Assembly (NCBI GenBank): GCA_035622975.1
Contig: DASPUH010000088.1
Coordinates: 1 to 37,942 of the forward strand
DNA: 37,942 nt
Source: DASPUH01 sp035622975
GTDB lineage: Bacteria > Chloroflexota > Limnocylindria > Limnocylindrales > CSP1-4
Direction of reading: 5' to 3'
The notes under the pieces were generated by a model that did no database searches, was not told the origin of the DNA, and saw only the letters and a list, made by a program, of their open reading frames with translations. Of this stretch, positions 1 through 7,409 are shown piece after piece. The stretch's first letter is position 1. Each line of letters begins with the position of its first letter. The position numbers and the translations under genes were made by a program.

Positions 1-332
1 GCGCGACCGGAGGCGGACATCACGGCGATCACGGCGCCGGCCAGGTACTCGCCCAGACCGATCGACCCGGCCATCGCCAGCAGGGCGATGACGTCCACGC
101 CCACCCGGCCAGCCAGCAGGTCACGGCCGATGGCCACGGCAAGGACTGCCGCGGCGAGCCCGGTGGCCATGAGCCAGGCGAGGTCGCCAGCCCCGCCACC
201 GCCGACCAGATGCGCCACCACCCCTCCGCCCAGGAGGGCGACGACGGCGGGCAGGAAGGCCGCGTCCGCGATCGCCGACAGGTTCCGGGCCGCGCCGGGC
301 CGCAGCCGACCGATGGGCCCTGAAGCGCTCAC
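1..332 (-). CDS. Heavy-metal P-type ATPase, N-terminal fragment (cut by window edge)
   Basis: About 110 N-terminal residues are visible, running off the left edge. The translation begins with a short basic stretch, then has hydrophobic segments (FLPAVVALLGGGVVAHLVGG and LAWLMATGLAAAVLAVAIGR). It then enters the sequence DVIALLAMAGSIGLGEYLAG, which resembles the membrane segment around 'D-x-L-x-L-L-A-x-x-G-A-x-x-x-G-E-x-x-x-A' at the start of P1B-type (Cu, Zn or Cd) ATPases. The catalytic DKTGT loop and CPx metal site would lie outside the window, so the transported metal cannot be given. No N-terminal CxxC metal-binding domain is present. The start is the GTG at 332, the only plausible start in this frame near the first hydrophobic segment. 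The gene is divergent from the next one. Confidence 0.7.
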   Translation of the reverse strand, partial: MSASGPIGRLRPGAARNLSAIADAAFLPAVVALLGGGVVAHLVGGGGAGDLAWLMATGLAAAVLAVAIGRDLLAGRVGVDVIALLAMAGSIGLGEYLAGAVIAVMSASGR

Positions 333-459
333 GCCGGCAGACTGGCACCTGATCCGCGCGCGCCATAGAGTCTTCCGGCCGACGAGGGGGGCCGGGCGGC
401 CCCATCGGACGGGACGTTGGGCCCATCCCCGCACAGGACATGGCCGTCACCATGCCGAC

Positions 460-1026
460 ATGGCGCGCGCCACGTACGACCTGAGCGACGATCGCCCAGA
501 GGATGGGGGGCACTTACTCCGCCACGAGCATCCGGCCGGCGAAGGACCGCCCGATGGCGGGCGGCGGGTCGACGGGATCGCCCGTCTCCATCTCTCCCTG
601 CCCGCGCGCCCGGACATGACACGGATCCAGGACCTCCTGGGCAGCGCCGAGGCGGCATGGCTGGGGGAGCGGACGCAGGAAGCGCCGGACTCCACGCGCG
701 AATACGCGTGCGACCTGGACCTGCCCGTCGGGGATATGGGTCCGCTCCTGTTCCGCAAGTCGGCCATCGTCGGGCTCGGTGACCCAGCCCACGACGGCGC
801 CGCCTGGCACGTCCCGATCGAGTGGCACGCCGCCACCTTCAAGCCCTTGTTCCCCGTGTTCGCCGGGACGCTCACCGTGACGGAACACCAGGTCGTCCTG
901 GACGGCCACTACGCACCGCCAGGGGGCCGCCTGGGGGCCGTCCTCGACGTCGCCCTGTTGAACGTCGCCGCCCGTGGCACCGGCCGCTGGTTCCTGCGCA
1001 AGGTCGTCGCCGCGCTCGTCGACTGA
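460..1026 (+). CDS. Conserved hypothetical protein, about 188 aa
   Basis: The frame stays open back to position 88, but the upstream part is antisense to the P-type ATPase gene and reads as low-complexity Arg/Pro/Thr. I therefore start at the ATG at 460 (MARATYDLSDD). The ATG at 616 is a later alternative. The C-terminal half contains PIEWHAATFKPLFPVFAGTL and then YAPPGGRLGAVLDVALLNVA, ending in ARGTGRWFLRKVV. This pattern of antiparallel strands and a C-terminal helix recalls small SRPBCC-like proteins of high-GC bacteria, but I cannot assign a ligand or a function. No signal peptide or membrane segment is visible. It ends 7 nt before the palindromic operator of the toxin-antitoxin operon. 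Confidence 0.6.
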   Translation: MARATYDLSDDRPEDGGHLLRHEHPAGEGPPDGGRRVDGIARLHLSLPARPDMTRIQDLLGSAEAAWLGERTQEAPDSTREYACDLDLPVGDMGPLLFRKSAIVGLGDPAHDGAAWHVPIEWHAATFKPLFPVFAGTLTVTEHQVVLDGHYAPPGGRLGAVLDVALLNVAARGTGRWFLRKVVAALVD

Positions 1027-1033
1027 GGTAATG

Positions 1034-1060
1034 GCGCAACGATGATCGTTGCGCTAGGAT
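1034..1060 (+). promoter_or_regulatory. Palindromic operator next to the -10 of the Xre-RES operon
   Basis: GCGCAACGAT (1034-1043) and ATCGTTGCGC (1045-1054) form a perfect 10-bp inverted repeat around one base. TAGGAT (1055-1060), a good -10 hexamer, abuts it directly, so a bound dimer would cover the -35/-10 spacer. A GGAGG ribosome binding site follows at 1076-1080, 6 nt before the ATG at 1087. Inference: this is the autoregulatory site bound by the antitoxin or the toxin-antitoxin complex. Confidence 0.75.
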
Positions 1061-1086
1061 CGACACCCCCTAGACGGAGGTGTCCC

Positions 1087-1422
1087 ATGCCGGTCCAGGC
1101 GGCGCGGCGGATCGAGGCCCTGGTGGATGACTTCGGCGGTCGCGCCGCGGTCGCCCGGGCCCTCCAGGTCGACCGCAGCCAGGTGACCAGATGGCTGGAT
1201 CGCGGTCAGGAGCCCGACCCGGCCAACCTTCGCAAGGTGGAGGCGACGGAGTTGGCCATGGCGCGCCTGCTGCGGCTGTACGACGCGGCGACGGCGCGGC
1301 TCTGGCTGGAAGGTACGAACGCACACCTGGGAGACCGGCGGCCCATCGACCTGCTCGCCCGCGGCCGCCTGGCGGAGGTCCTGGCCGCCATCGATGCCGA
1401 GGAGGCGGGCACGTTCGCCTAG
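1087..1422 (+). CDS. MbcA/ParS/Xre-type antitoxin of a RES-Xre toxin-antitoxin system
   Basis: This 111-aa protein has an N-terminal helix-turn-helix (about residues 10-45: FGGRAAVARALQVDRSQVTR, then WLDRGQEPDPANL). Its C-terminal half matches the MbcA/ParS toxin-binding domain, with the typical ending ARLWLEGTNAHLGDRRPIDL followed by LLARGRLAEVLAAIDAEEAG. In this family the C-terminal domain inserts into the active site of the RES toxin, and the HTH domain represses the operon. The ATG at 1087 is chosen over the ATG at 1042 because GGAGG lies 6 nt upstream and the 1042 start would place the operator inside the gene. The toxin gene follows after 27 nt. Confidence 0.88.
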   Translation: MPVQAARRIEALVDDFGGRAAVARALQVDRSQVTRWLDRGQEPDPANLRKVEATELAMARLLRLYDAATARLWLEGTNAHLGDRRPIDLLARGRLAEVLAAIDAEEAGTFA

Positions 1423-1449
1423 CGAGCGGCAGGCGACTCGCAGCCCGCC

Positions 1450-2019
1450 ATGCTATACCGCGTCTTCGCCCACGCGCCGGGTCCACCGGCGGATCCGTTC
1501 GCCGTCCCGCGCCACTTCCAGGGCGGGGGGCGGCATGATCACCCCGACCACTACACGGCGCTGTACCTGGCGCGCGAGCCGATCTCGGCGATCGCCGAAC
1601 GCATCCAGGGCTTCCGCGGCCAACGGCTGGTGGAGGGTGTCTTCACCCGCCCGGATGGCCGGGTCGACGCCCTGGCCGAGATCGACGACACCGGCTGGCC
1701 GGAGCTCATCGACCTGGACGACCCGCAGGTCCTGGCGGCAAGGGGGATCCGGCCCTCTCGCGTCGCCACGGGCGACCGGGCCGCGACCCAGCAGCTGGCC
1801 CTGGACCTGTTCCTGGGCGGCGCCACCGGCCTGTCGTGGTGGTCGACGCTGGAGGCCTCGTGGACCAACGTCACGGTCTTCGAGGAGCGTCTCGCGGCCG
1901 TCCTGCGCCGGGTGATCTCCGTCGAACCGCTTTCGACCGTCCACCCGGTCGTCCGGGAGGCCGCGGACCGGCTGCTGATCGACGTCGCGCGGCCGAGGCT
2001 GCGTCGTGTGGGGATCTGA
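1450..2019 (+). CDS. RES-domain toxin (NAD+-degrading or ADP-ribosyl-transferring family)
   Basis: The 189-aa protein fits RES-domain toxins such as MbcT and ParT. It begins MLYRVF with the conserved early Arg4. A Gly-rich loop with Arg28 follows, then HYTALYLAREPISAIAE with Tyr35, Tyr39 and Glu50 (the family pattern Y-x-A, then A-x-x-E). The Ser region is GATGLSWWSTLEASW (Ser132) followed by NVTVF. Known members degrade NAD+ or ADP-ribosylate a host enzyme, and are neutralised by the Xre-like partner. The gene lies directly downstream of that antitoxin in antitoxin-toxin order, with no own promoter visible in the 27-nt gap. A hairpin on the far side (2038-2066) separates it from the convergent DoxX gene. 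Confidence 0.85.
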   Translation: MLYRVFAHAPGPPADPFAVPRHFQGGGRHDHPDHYTALYLAREPISAIAERIQGFRGQRLVEGVFTRPDGRVDALAEIDDTGWPELIDLDDPQVLAARGIRPSRVATGDRAATQQLALDLFLGGATGLSWWSTLEASWTNVTVFEERLAAVLRRVISVEPLSTVHPVVREAADRLLIDVARPRLRRVGI

Positions 2020-2037
2020 CCCCGCAGGGCAAGAAGA

Positions 2038-2066
2038 AGCGGCCGTCGCACGAGGCGACGGCCGCT
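2038..2066 (-). terminator. Intrinsic terminator of the DoxX gene, between convergent genes
   Basis: AGCGGCCGTCGC (2038-2049) and GCGACGGCCGCT (2055-2066) form a perfect 12-bp stem with the 5-nt loop ACGAG. On the minus strand the stem is followed by TTCTTCTT, a U-rich tail, so it mainly stops the DoxX transcript. It may also halt the RES transcript from the other side. Confidence 0.8.
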
Positions 2067-2087
2067 CGAGAGCTCGACGGGTGGCGA

Positions 2088-2852
2088 CTAGGCGGGAGTC
2101 GTCACGCGCGTCGTCGTCTGGTGCGCGCCGGGGATGCGGGCGCCCCACGGGACACCCAGTCGCGGCAGCAGGTAGCGGTCGACGCCGTAGTAACCGGCCA
2201 CCTTCCACGCGAGCATCAGGCCGACGCTGAGGGCGAACATGACGGGGTTGACGGACGTCGAGCCCGCCAGGAGGTACGACATGTTCATCGTCACGCCGAA
2301 GAACGCGGCGATGCCAGTCAGGACACCCAGGATCAGGCCGATCCCGACCGCCAGCTCGCCGAGGGCGATGAGCCAGCCGAACCAGCTCTGCGCGCCGTTG
2401 TCGATGAGGAGCTGCAGGAAGCTGCGGTACCACTCGAACGTGATCGCCGCATGGCCCGTCGTGGGGATCGCCACGGCGCTCTTCCAGTAGCCCAGCAGGG
2501 CCGCGCCGCCGTCGGTCCAGCCGGTGCCGACCAGCTTCTCATAGCCGGCCGTCGCCCACTCGAAGCCCAGGAAGAGGCGGATGGGCAGCCAGATCAGGCC
2601 GGCCCGCGTGTTGCTGAAGAGGTATCGCGTGAAGGCCGGCCCCTCCACCTCGACCGTCTGCGCCTCGGGCGCGTTGCGGTCGGTGAAGAGCAGCACCAGC
2701 ACGACGATCATGAGGACCCAGAACGCGACCGAGGCGATGCCCCGTTCGGTCGAGCCCGCGGCCGGGAAGAACCACGGGTTGACCATGTAGAACAGCACCA
2801 CGGCCGCCACCACGGCCAGTGGCACTGCCAAGCTCCGGTAACGAGCGAGCAT
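2088..2852 (-). CDS. DoxX family membrane protein
   Basis: The 254-aa protein has two N-terminal membrane helices (about residues 8-30 and 38-58). A DoxX/TQO-small-subunit-like domain follows, beginning with GLIWLPIRLFLGFEWATAGY, the usual 'R-x-x-x-G-x-x-x-x-x-G-x-x-K' entry helix, ending in K106. The rest has Leu/Val/Gly helices (GWLIALGELAVGIGLILGVL and the segment ending VTMNMSYLLAG). DoxX proteins sit in the cytoplasmic membrane. Some are thiosulfate:quinone oxidoreductase subunits and others accompany oxidative-stress enzymes, so the substrate here is unknown. The start is the ATG at 2852, with GAAGGAAGG (minus strand, 2859-2867) as ribosome binding site. Its neighbours do not suggest a pathway. 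Confidence 0.8.
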   Translation of the reverse strand: MLARYRSLAVPLAVVAAVVLFYMVNPWFFPAAGSTERGIASVAFWVLMIVVLVLLFTDRNAPEAQTVEVEGPAFTRYLFSNTRAGLIWLPIRLFLGFEWATAGYEKLVGTGWTDGGAALLGYWKSAVAIPTTGHAAITFEWYRSFLQLLIDNGAQSWFGWLIALGELAVGIGLILGVLTGIAAFFGVTMNMSYLLAGSTSVNPVMFALSVGLMLAWKVAGYYGVDRYLLPRLGVPWGARIPGAHQTTTRVTTPA

Positions 2853-3019
2853 GCGACACCTTCCTTCGTTGCCTTGCGGGTCGTCCGGCTGGGAGCCGTC
2901 CGCCTTGTCCCGTCGCCGTCAGACTGGGGCTTGTCGCCCGTACCCCTCAGGGCCGAAAGTCCCAATTCGGCCGGGACGGACGGGCCTCGCTGGCGGTCCC
3001 CTCAATCATATGGAGCGGG

Positions 3020-3682
3020 TCAAAGGTCCCGTGCCGTCTTGATGGCCGTACCGAGCGCAGCAGCCATGCCCGCCACATCCCGGCCGCCAAGCCGTGCGGC
3101 GGTGAAGATGTCGGGCCCCACGCCGACAGCGGCGGCGCCGGCGGCGAACCAGCGCCGGAGGGTCTCCGCGTCCGACGGGCATCCCGTCGGCACGAGACGG
3201 GACCAGGGCATGGGGCGCAGCACGGACTCCAGCCAGGCCGGCCCATCGACCGCCGCCTGCGGGAAGAGCTTGATCAGCTCGCAGCCCAGGGCCTGGGCCT
3301 CCGACACCTCGGTCGGCGTGAAGCAACCGGGCAGGTAGGGCACGGCCCGCCGGTTACAGATCGCGGCGACCTCCCCCGAGAGCGTGGGGGCCACGATGAA
3401 GTCGCTGTCGGCGGCGATGAAGAGGGCCGCCGTCGGGCCGTCCAGGATCGTGCCGACCCCCAGCATGACGTCCGGACGAGCGGTCGCCACGTGGGCCGCC
3501 AGCGCGCGGAAGACCTCGTACGCGCCCGGGCCCCGGTTGGTGTACTCGACGACCCGCGCGCCGGCCTGCGCACAGGCCTCCACCACCGCGATGGCCGTGG
3601 CCGGGTCGGCGGTGTTGAAGATGGGCAGGACCCGTTGTTCGAGGGCCGCCGACAGCACCTCCAGGCGGCTGTGTCGCGCCAC
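3020..3682 (-). CDS. KDPG / 4-hydroxy-2-oxoglutarate aldolase family enzyme (Eda-like)
   Basis: This 220-aa class I aldolase cleaves 2-keto-3-deoxy-6-phosphogluconate, or a related 2-oxo acid, to pyruvate plus an aldehyde. Visible family motifs, in order, are VVEYTNRGPGA (catalytic Glu), LGVGTILD, FIVAPTLSGEV, PYLPGCFTPTEV (family form PGxxTPTE), CELIKLFPQ (Schiff-base Lys) and LVPTGCP. The frame is open upstream to 3748, and an ATG lies at 3697. I prefer the GTG at 3682 because AGGAGG (minus strand, 3689-3694) lies exactly 6 nt upstream of it and would be coding under the ATG model. Neighbours do not form an Entner-Doudoroff operon, so the physiological substrate is uncertain. Confidence 0.82.
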   Translation of the reverse strand: MARHSRLEVLSAALEQRVLPIFNTADPATAIAVVEACAQAGARVVEYTNRGPGAYEVFRALAAHVATARPDVMLGVGTILDGPTAALFIAADSDFIVAPTLSGEVAAICNRRAVPYLPGCFTPTEVSEAQALGCELIKLFPQAAVDGPAWLESVLRPMPWSRLVPTGCPSDAETLRRWFAAGAAAVGVGPDIFTAARLGGRDVAGMAAALGTAIKTARDL

Positions 3683-3855
3683 GCGCTTCCTCCTCATGAC
3701 GCCCGGACCAAAGTACGGCTTGGCGCGTCCCTCGCGGAACGTCAGCATTCGCCCCGGTAGTCCTGCTCACCACACCGCACCCATCCGGTCGCGGATGCGG
3801 CTGGGCAGCAGGTCGCAGCGGATCGCCACACCATAGCGCGAGGGATGACGAGCAG

Positions 3856-4050
3856 ATGGCTTCCATGGCGGTTCAGGAGATCGGCCCGATGATGACGGCC
3901 AGCGAGGTGGCCGAGCTGCTGCACCTCCACGTCAACACGGTCAAGCGCCTCGGCGACCGCGGCGAGCTGCCCTTCTACCGCGTCTGCAAGCGGGGTGACC
4001 GACGCTTTCGCTACGACGACGTGCTCGCCTTCCTCGCCCGCAACAGGTAG
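3856..4050 (+). CDS. Small excisionase-like (MerR-type HTH) DNA-binding protein
   Basis: The 64-aa protein is one winged-helix domain: MMTASEVAELLHLHVNTVKR (helix-turn-helix) followed by GDRGELPFYRVCKRGDRRFR (wing) and YDDVLAFL. This is the standard layout of the 'helix-turn-helix domain, excisionase family' proteins. Such proteins occur in mobile elements but also as free chromosomal regulators. No integrase, att site or phage gene is nearby, so a link to mobility is not supported. The start is the ATG at 3856; the in-frame ATG at 3865 is possible. A stem-loop at 4095-4126 lies after the gene. Confidence 0.78.
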   Translation: MASMAVQEIGPMMTASEVAELLHLHVNTVKRLGDRGELPFYRVCKRGDRRFRYDDVLAFLARNR

Positions 4051-4094
4051 CGATCACCCGACCCGCCCCCTGACCCTGCACGCTCCTCAACGCT

Positions 4095-4126
4095 GACGCC
4101 GCCGGGGCCCTCCTCCCGACGGCGTC
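4095..4126 (+). terminator. Stem-loop downstream of the HTH gene
   Basis: GACGCCG (4095-4101) pairs with CGGCGTC (4120-4126). After one mismatch, an inner CGGG (4103-4106) pairs with CCCG (4115-4118) around an 8-nt loop. There is no clear T-tract afterwards, so termination is only likely, not proven. Confidence 0.45.
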
Positions 4127-4184
4127 CGCGTATCCGGCGCACCACAGGCGCGATCCGCCGGCGCCACGCTGCCAGAATGGACAC

Positions 4185-5384
4185 GTGGATCTTGAGCTGA
4201 CCCAGGAGAACCGCCTGGTCCAGGACGCGGCGCGATCATTCGCGGAGGGCGAGATCGCGCCTCACATCCGCGAGTGGGACGAGGCCCATCACGTCGACCT
4301 GCCGACGTTCCGTCACATGGGCGAGCTTGGCCTCCTCGGCGCGCCGATCCCCGAGGCCTATGGCGGCTCGGGCATGGACTACGTCAGCCTGGGGCTCATC
4401 TGCGAGGAGCTGGAACGGGTCGACAGCGCCTTCCGCGTGATCATGAGCGTCCACGTCGGGCTCAATAGCCTGACGCTGCTGCAGTGGGGCACGGAGGACC
4501 AGAAGCAGCGCTTCCTGGTCCCCCAGGCGCGGGGCGAACGGTTCGCCACGTTCGCCCTGACCGAACCGGGGGTCGGCACGGATGCGGCCAGCCTGGCCAC
4601 GACCGCTCGACGCGACGGCGACGAGTACATCCTCAACGGCAGCAAGATCTGGATCAGCCTGGCCGACGTGGCCGACCACTTCCTGACCTTCGCCACGCTC
4701 GACCGGTCGCAGGGCCACCGGGCCATCACGGCCTTCATCGTCGAGCGAGGCATGGCCGGCCTGAGCACCGGGACGCTGGAGGGCAAGCTGGGCATCCGCG
4801 CCGGCAACACCGGCACGCTCTTCTTCGACGGCGTGCGCGTGCCGGCGGCCAACCGGGTCGGCGAGGAAGGGGAGGGCTTCATCGTCGCCATGAGCGCCAT
4901 CGACCAGGGCCGCTACACCGTCGCCACCGGGGCGGTGGGCCTGGCGCGGGCCTGCCTGGAGTCGAGCGTCAGGTACGCCCACGAGCGCTCGACGTTCGGG
5001 CAGGAGATCGGGCGGCACCAGCTGGTCAAGCAGCTCATCGCCCAGATGGGCCGGGGCGTCGAGGCGGGCCGCCTGCTGTGCCTCCAGGCCGCGTGGCTCA
5101 AGAACCGCGGCCTGCGCAACACCCGTGAGACCAGCCTCGCCAAGTGGTTCTGCACCGAGCACGCCGTGCAATCCGCCCTCGACGCCATCCAGGTGCACGG
5201 CGCGTACGGCTACTCGACCGAGTACCCCGTGGAGCGCTACCTGCGCAACGCCAAGGCGGCCGTCATCTATGAAGGCACCAGCCAGCTCCACACGCTGATC
5301 CAGGCCGACTACCTCCTGGGCTACCGCGAGGACCGCCCGCTCCGCTGCCCCCAGCCGCCCGCCCCCGGGTTCCAGCCGGCCTGA
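4185..5384 (+). CDS. Acyl-CoA dehydrogenase
   Basis: The 399-aa FAD flavoenzyme oxidises an acyl-CoA to the enoyl-CoA and passes electrons to ETF. Its length is typical of the family. Visible marks are the helical N-terminus (ENRLVQDAARSFAEGEIAPH), the FAD/substrate signature FALTEPGVGTDAASL, the 'NGSKIWIS' strand, RSTFGQEIGRHQLVKQLIAQ, IQVHGAYGYSTEYPVER, and the catalytic base Glu363 in IYEGTSQ. Substrate chain length cannot be read, although the overall pattern is closest to short-chain or glutaryl-CoA dehydrogenase types. The start is GTG 4185, with CAGAAT exactly 6 nt upstream (possible leaderless promoter). The GMC oxidase begins 8 nt after the stop, suggesting co-transcription. The C-terminal tail is Pro-rich. 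Confidence 0.92.
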   Translation: MDLELTQENRLVQDAARSFAEGEIAPHIREWDEAHHVDLPTFRHMGELGLLGAPIPEAYGGSGMDYVSLGLICEELERVDSAFRVIMSVHVGLNSLTLLQWGTEDQKQRFLVPQARGERFATFALTEPGVGTDAASLATTARRDGDEYILNGSKIWISLADVADHFLTFATLDRSQGHRAITAFIVERGMAGLSTGTLEGKLGIRAGNTGTLFFDGVRVPAANRVGEEGEGFIVAMSAIDQGRYTVATGAVGLARACLESSVRYAHERSTFGQEIGRHQLVKQLIAQMGRGVEAGRLLCLQAAWLKNRGLRNTRETSLAKWFCTEHAVQSALDAIQVHGAYGYSTEYPVERYLRNAKAAVIYEGTSQLHTLIQADYLLGYREDRPLRCPQPPAPGFQPA

Positions 5385-5392
5385 GCGGTCGC

Positions 5393-7408
5393 GTGCCCCT
5401 CGTGGTGCGGCCCGCCCCGCCGCCGCCCGGCTGGTCCGCCGCCGAGCTGGCCACGCTGGCGGCCATCTTCGCGACCGTTGCCCCGGGTGACGCGCCGCGG
5501 CAGGCGAACCTGGCCGCCGCCGTCCTGTCACAGGTCACCGACCCGGCCGCGCTGCTGCAGCTGCGCCTGACCCTGCGGGCCCTGGACCGGGCCGTGGTCA
5601 ATGCGCTCACGGCCGGTGTCGCGCGGTCGTTCCGGTCGGCCGATCCAACCGCGCGCGAGGCCATCCTGCGCCGCTGGGCGCTCAGCCCCATCGGCCTGCG
5701 CCGCACGGCGTTCCAGGCCTTCAAGCGGCTGGGCGCGTTCTTCGCCTATGCCGACGCCGGGGCCGACGGCAGCAACCCGACATGGCCGATCGTGGGCTAC
5801 CAGCTCGTGCGGGAGCCGGTGACCTCGGATGGGCCGGCCGTCACGCCCCTGGCCGACGATGGTGGCGACGAGCCGTTGCGGCTCGAGGCGGATGTCGTGG
5901 TCGTGGGCAGCGGCGCCGGTGGCGGGGTGGCTGCGGCGAGGCTGGCCGAAGCCGGGCGGGCCGTCCTGGTCATCGAAGCCGGTTCGTTCGTGTCCGAGCC
6001 CGACCTCTCGCCCAACGAGCTCGACGGCTTCGACCGTCTCTACCTGGACCACGGGCTGGTGGCCACGACCGACCTGTCCATCGCCATCCTGGCCGGCGGC
6101 ACGCTGGGTGGCGGCACGGTGGTCAACTGGATGACCTCCATCCCGCTGCCCGACCGCCTCCGCCACCACTGGGCCGTCGAGTTCGGGCTGGACGGCCTGG
6201 ACGGTGCGGAAGGGGACGCCGATCTGGCCCGCCTGCGCGATGAGCTCGGCTTCGTCGCCCCGGTCAACACGCCGCCCAAGGACCAGCTGATCCTGGACGG
6301 CGCCCGGGCCCTGGGCTGGGAGGCCGCCACCACGGAGCGCGACGCCTGGGCCTGTGGCGACTGCGGCGCGTGCGGCTTCGGCTGCCCGCGAGCCGCCAAG
6401 CGCTCCGGGCCGCGGCTGCACCTCGCCGCTGCCGCGGCGGCAGGCGCCCGCATCCTGGTCGACGCGCCCGTCGAGCGCGTGCTCCTGGAGGGCACCACGG
6501 CGGTGGGGGTCGGCGGGCACATCAGGCGGCCGGATGGCACCCAGCGCCCCTTCACGGCTCGCGCGCCGCAGGTCGTGGTCGCCGCCGGGGCGCTGCGCAC
6601 CCCGGCCATCCTGGCTCGCAGCGGACTGGCCCATCCGGCCATCGGCGACTATCTGCGGTTGCACCCGGTGCCGGTCCTGAGTGCCCGCCTGACGGAGCCG
6701 GTGCTGATGTGGCGGGGCGTCCTGCAGGCGGCGCGGTCGATGGAGTTCGGGGAGCCGGGGCCGGCCTCGGCCGACGGCGTCGGCCCGGCGCACGGCGGCT
6801 TCCTCATCGAGTCGGCGCCCGCCCATCCGGGCCTCATCGCGCTTGCCTACCCGTGGGAAGGGCGGGCCGCCAGTGACGCGCTGCTGGCGGACATCGGCCA
6901 CCAGGCTCCCCTCATCGGTATCACCGCGGATCGCGGCCACGGGCGCGTTCGGCTGAGCCGGCGCGGCGTGCCGCTGATCGACTACCGCCTCGCAGCGCAG
7001 GACGCCATGACCTGCCGGCGCGCCCTCGTCGAGATGGCCCGCCTGGCGCGCGCCGGGGGCGGTACCGAGCTCCTGGCGGTCGGCACCCCGCCCGCCTGGC
7101 TCCGTGACGGGGCCGACGAGCGCGCCTTCCGGGCCTTCCTGGAGCGCCTGGCGGTCTTCGACTTCCGGCCCAACCGAGGCTCGCTCTTCTCCGCCCACCA
7201 GATGGGCACCGCACGCGCCGGCCGTGACCCACGGACGACCGCGTCGGATCCGCGCGGTCGCGTGCGTGCCGACACGGCGGGCGGGCTGGTCGGCGGCTGC
7301 TACGTGGCCGACACGTCGCTCTTTCCGACCGCCTCGAGCGTCAATCCCATGGTCAGCGCGATGCAGCTCGCCGCGCGTACCGCCCGCACGGTGCTCGCCG
7401 AGGCCTGA
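5393..7408 (+). CDS. GMC-family FAD-dependent oxidoreductase (long-chain alcohol oxidase-like)
   Basis: This 671-aa protein probably oxidises an alcohol to an aldehyde with FAD. Residues 13-140 form a helical region like gluconate-2-dehydrogenase subunit 3, as in fatty-alcohol oxidases. The Rossmann motif DVVVVGSGAGGG lies at 167-178 with Glu195 as the ribose-binding acid. GGTLGGGTVVNWM is the second FAD motif. A Cys-rich segment, CGDCGACGFGC, resembles the one in fatty-alcohol oxidases. The catalytic pair is His602 (SAHQMGT) and Asn651 (SSVNPMVSAMQLA). The start is GTG 5393, 8 nt after the acyl-CoA dehydrogenase stop. The pair suggests oxidation of a fatty alcohol, or another alcohol, that ends in beta-oxidation; this is inference. 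Confidence 0.88.
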   Translation: MPLVVRPAPPPPGWSAAELATLAAIFATVAPGDAPRQANLAAAVLSQVTDPAALLQLRLTLRALDRAVVNALTAGVARSFRSADPTAREAILRRWALSPIGLRRTAFQAFKRLGAFFAYADAGADGSNPTWPIVGYQLVREPVTSDGPAVTPLADDGGDEPLRLEADVVVVGSGAGGGVAAARLAEAGRAVLVIEAGSFVSEPDLSPNELDGFDRLYLDHGLVATTDLSIAILAGGTLGGGTVVNWMTSIPLPDRLRHHWAVEFGLDGLDGAEGDADLARLRDELGFVAPVNTPPKDQLILDGARALGWEAATTERDAWACGDCGACGFGCPRAAKRSGPRLHLAAAAAAGARILVDAPVERVLLEGTTAVGVGGHIRRPDGTQRPFTARAPQVVVAAGALRTPAILARSGLAHPAIGDYLRLHPVPVLSARLTEPVLMWRGVLQAARSMEFGEPGPASADGVGPAHGGFLIESAPAHPGLIALAYPWEGRAASDALLADIGHQAPLIGITADRGHGRVRLSRRGVPLIDYRLAAQDAMTCRRALVEMARLARAGGGTELLAVGTPPAWLRDGADERAFRAFLERLAVFDFRPNRGSLFSAHQMGTARAGRDPRTTASDPRGRVRADTAGGLVGGCYVADTSLFPTASSVNPMVSAMQLAARTARTVLAEA

Positions 7409-7409
7409 G

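Noticed and set aside
88..459. Upstream extension of the 460 gene to a 312-aa protein
   Set aside because: The extension is antisense to the P-type ATPase start and reads as low-complexity Arg/Pro/Thr typical of shadow frames in GC-rich DNA.
1836..3338. 500-aa open frame on the plus strand
   Set aside because: It runs antisense to the DoxX and KDPG aldolase genes, which have clear family motifs; its translation is Arg/Gly/His-rich with no domain.
3683..3748. Earlier starts (ATG 3748 or ATG 3697) for the KDPG-type aldolase
   Set aside because: AGGAGG lies exactly 6 nt before GTG 3682 and would be inside the coding region for earlier starts; family proteins begin close to this point.
3856..4050. 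Excisionase-like gene as a sign of an integrated mobile element
   Set aside because: No integrase, transposase, att-type repeats or phage genes are present nearby; such HTH proteins are often free regulators.
4236..7198. Two long minus-strand frames (431 and 556 aa)
   Set aside because: They lie opposite the acyl-CoA dehydrogenase and GMC oxidase genes, share their codon rhythm and contain no recognisable domain.
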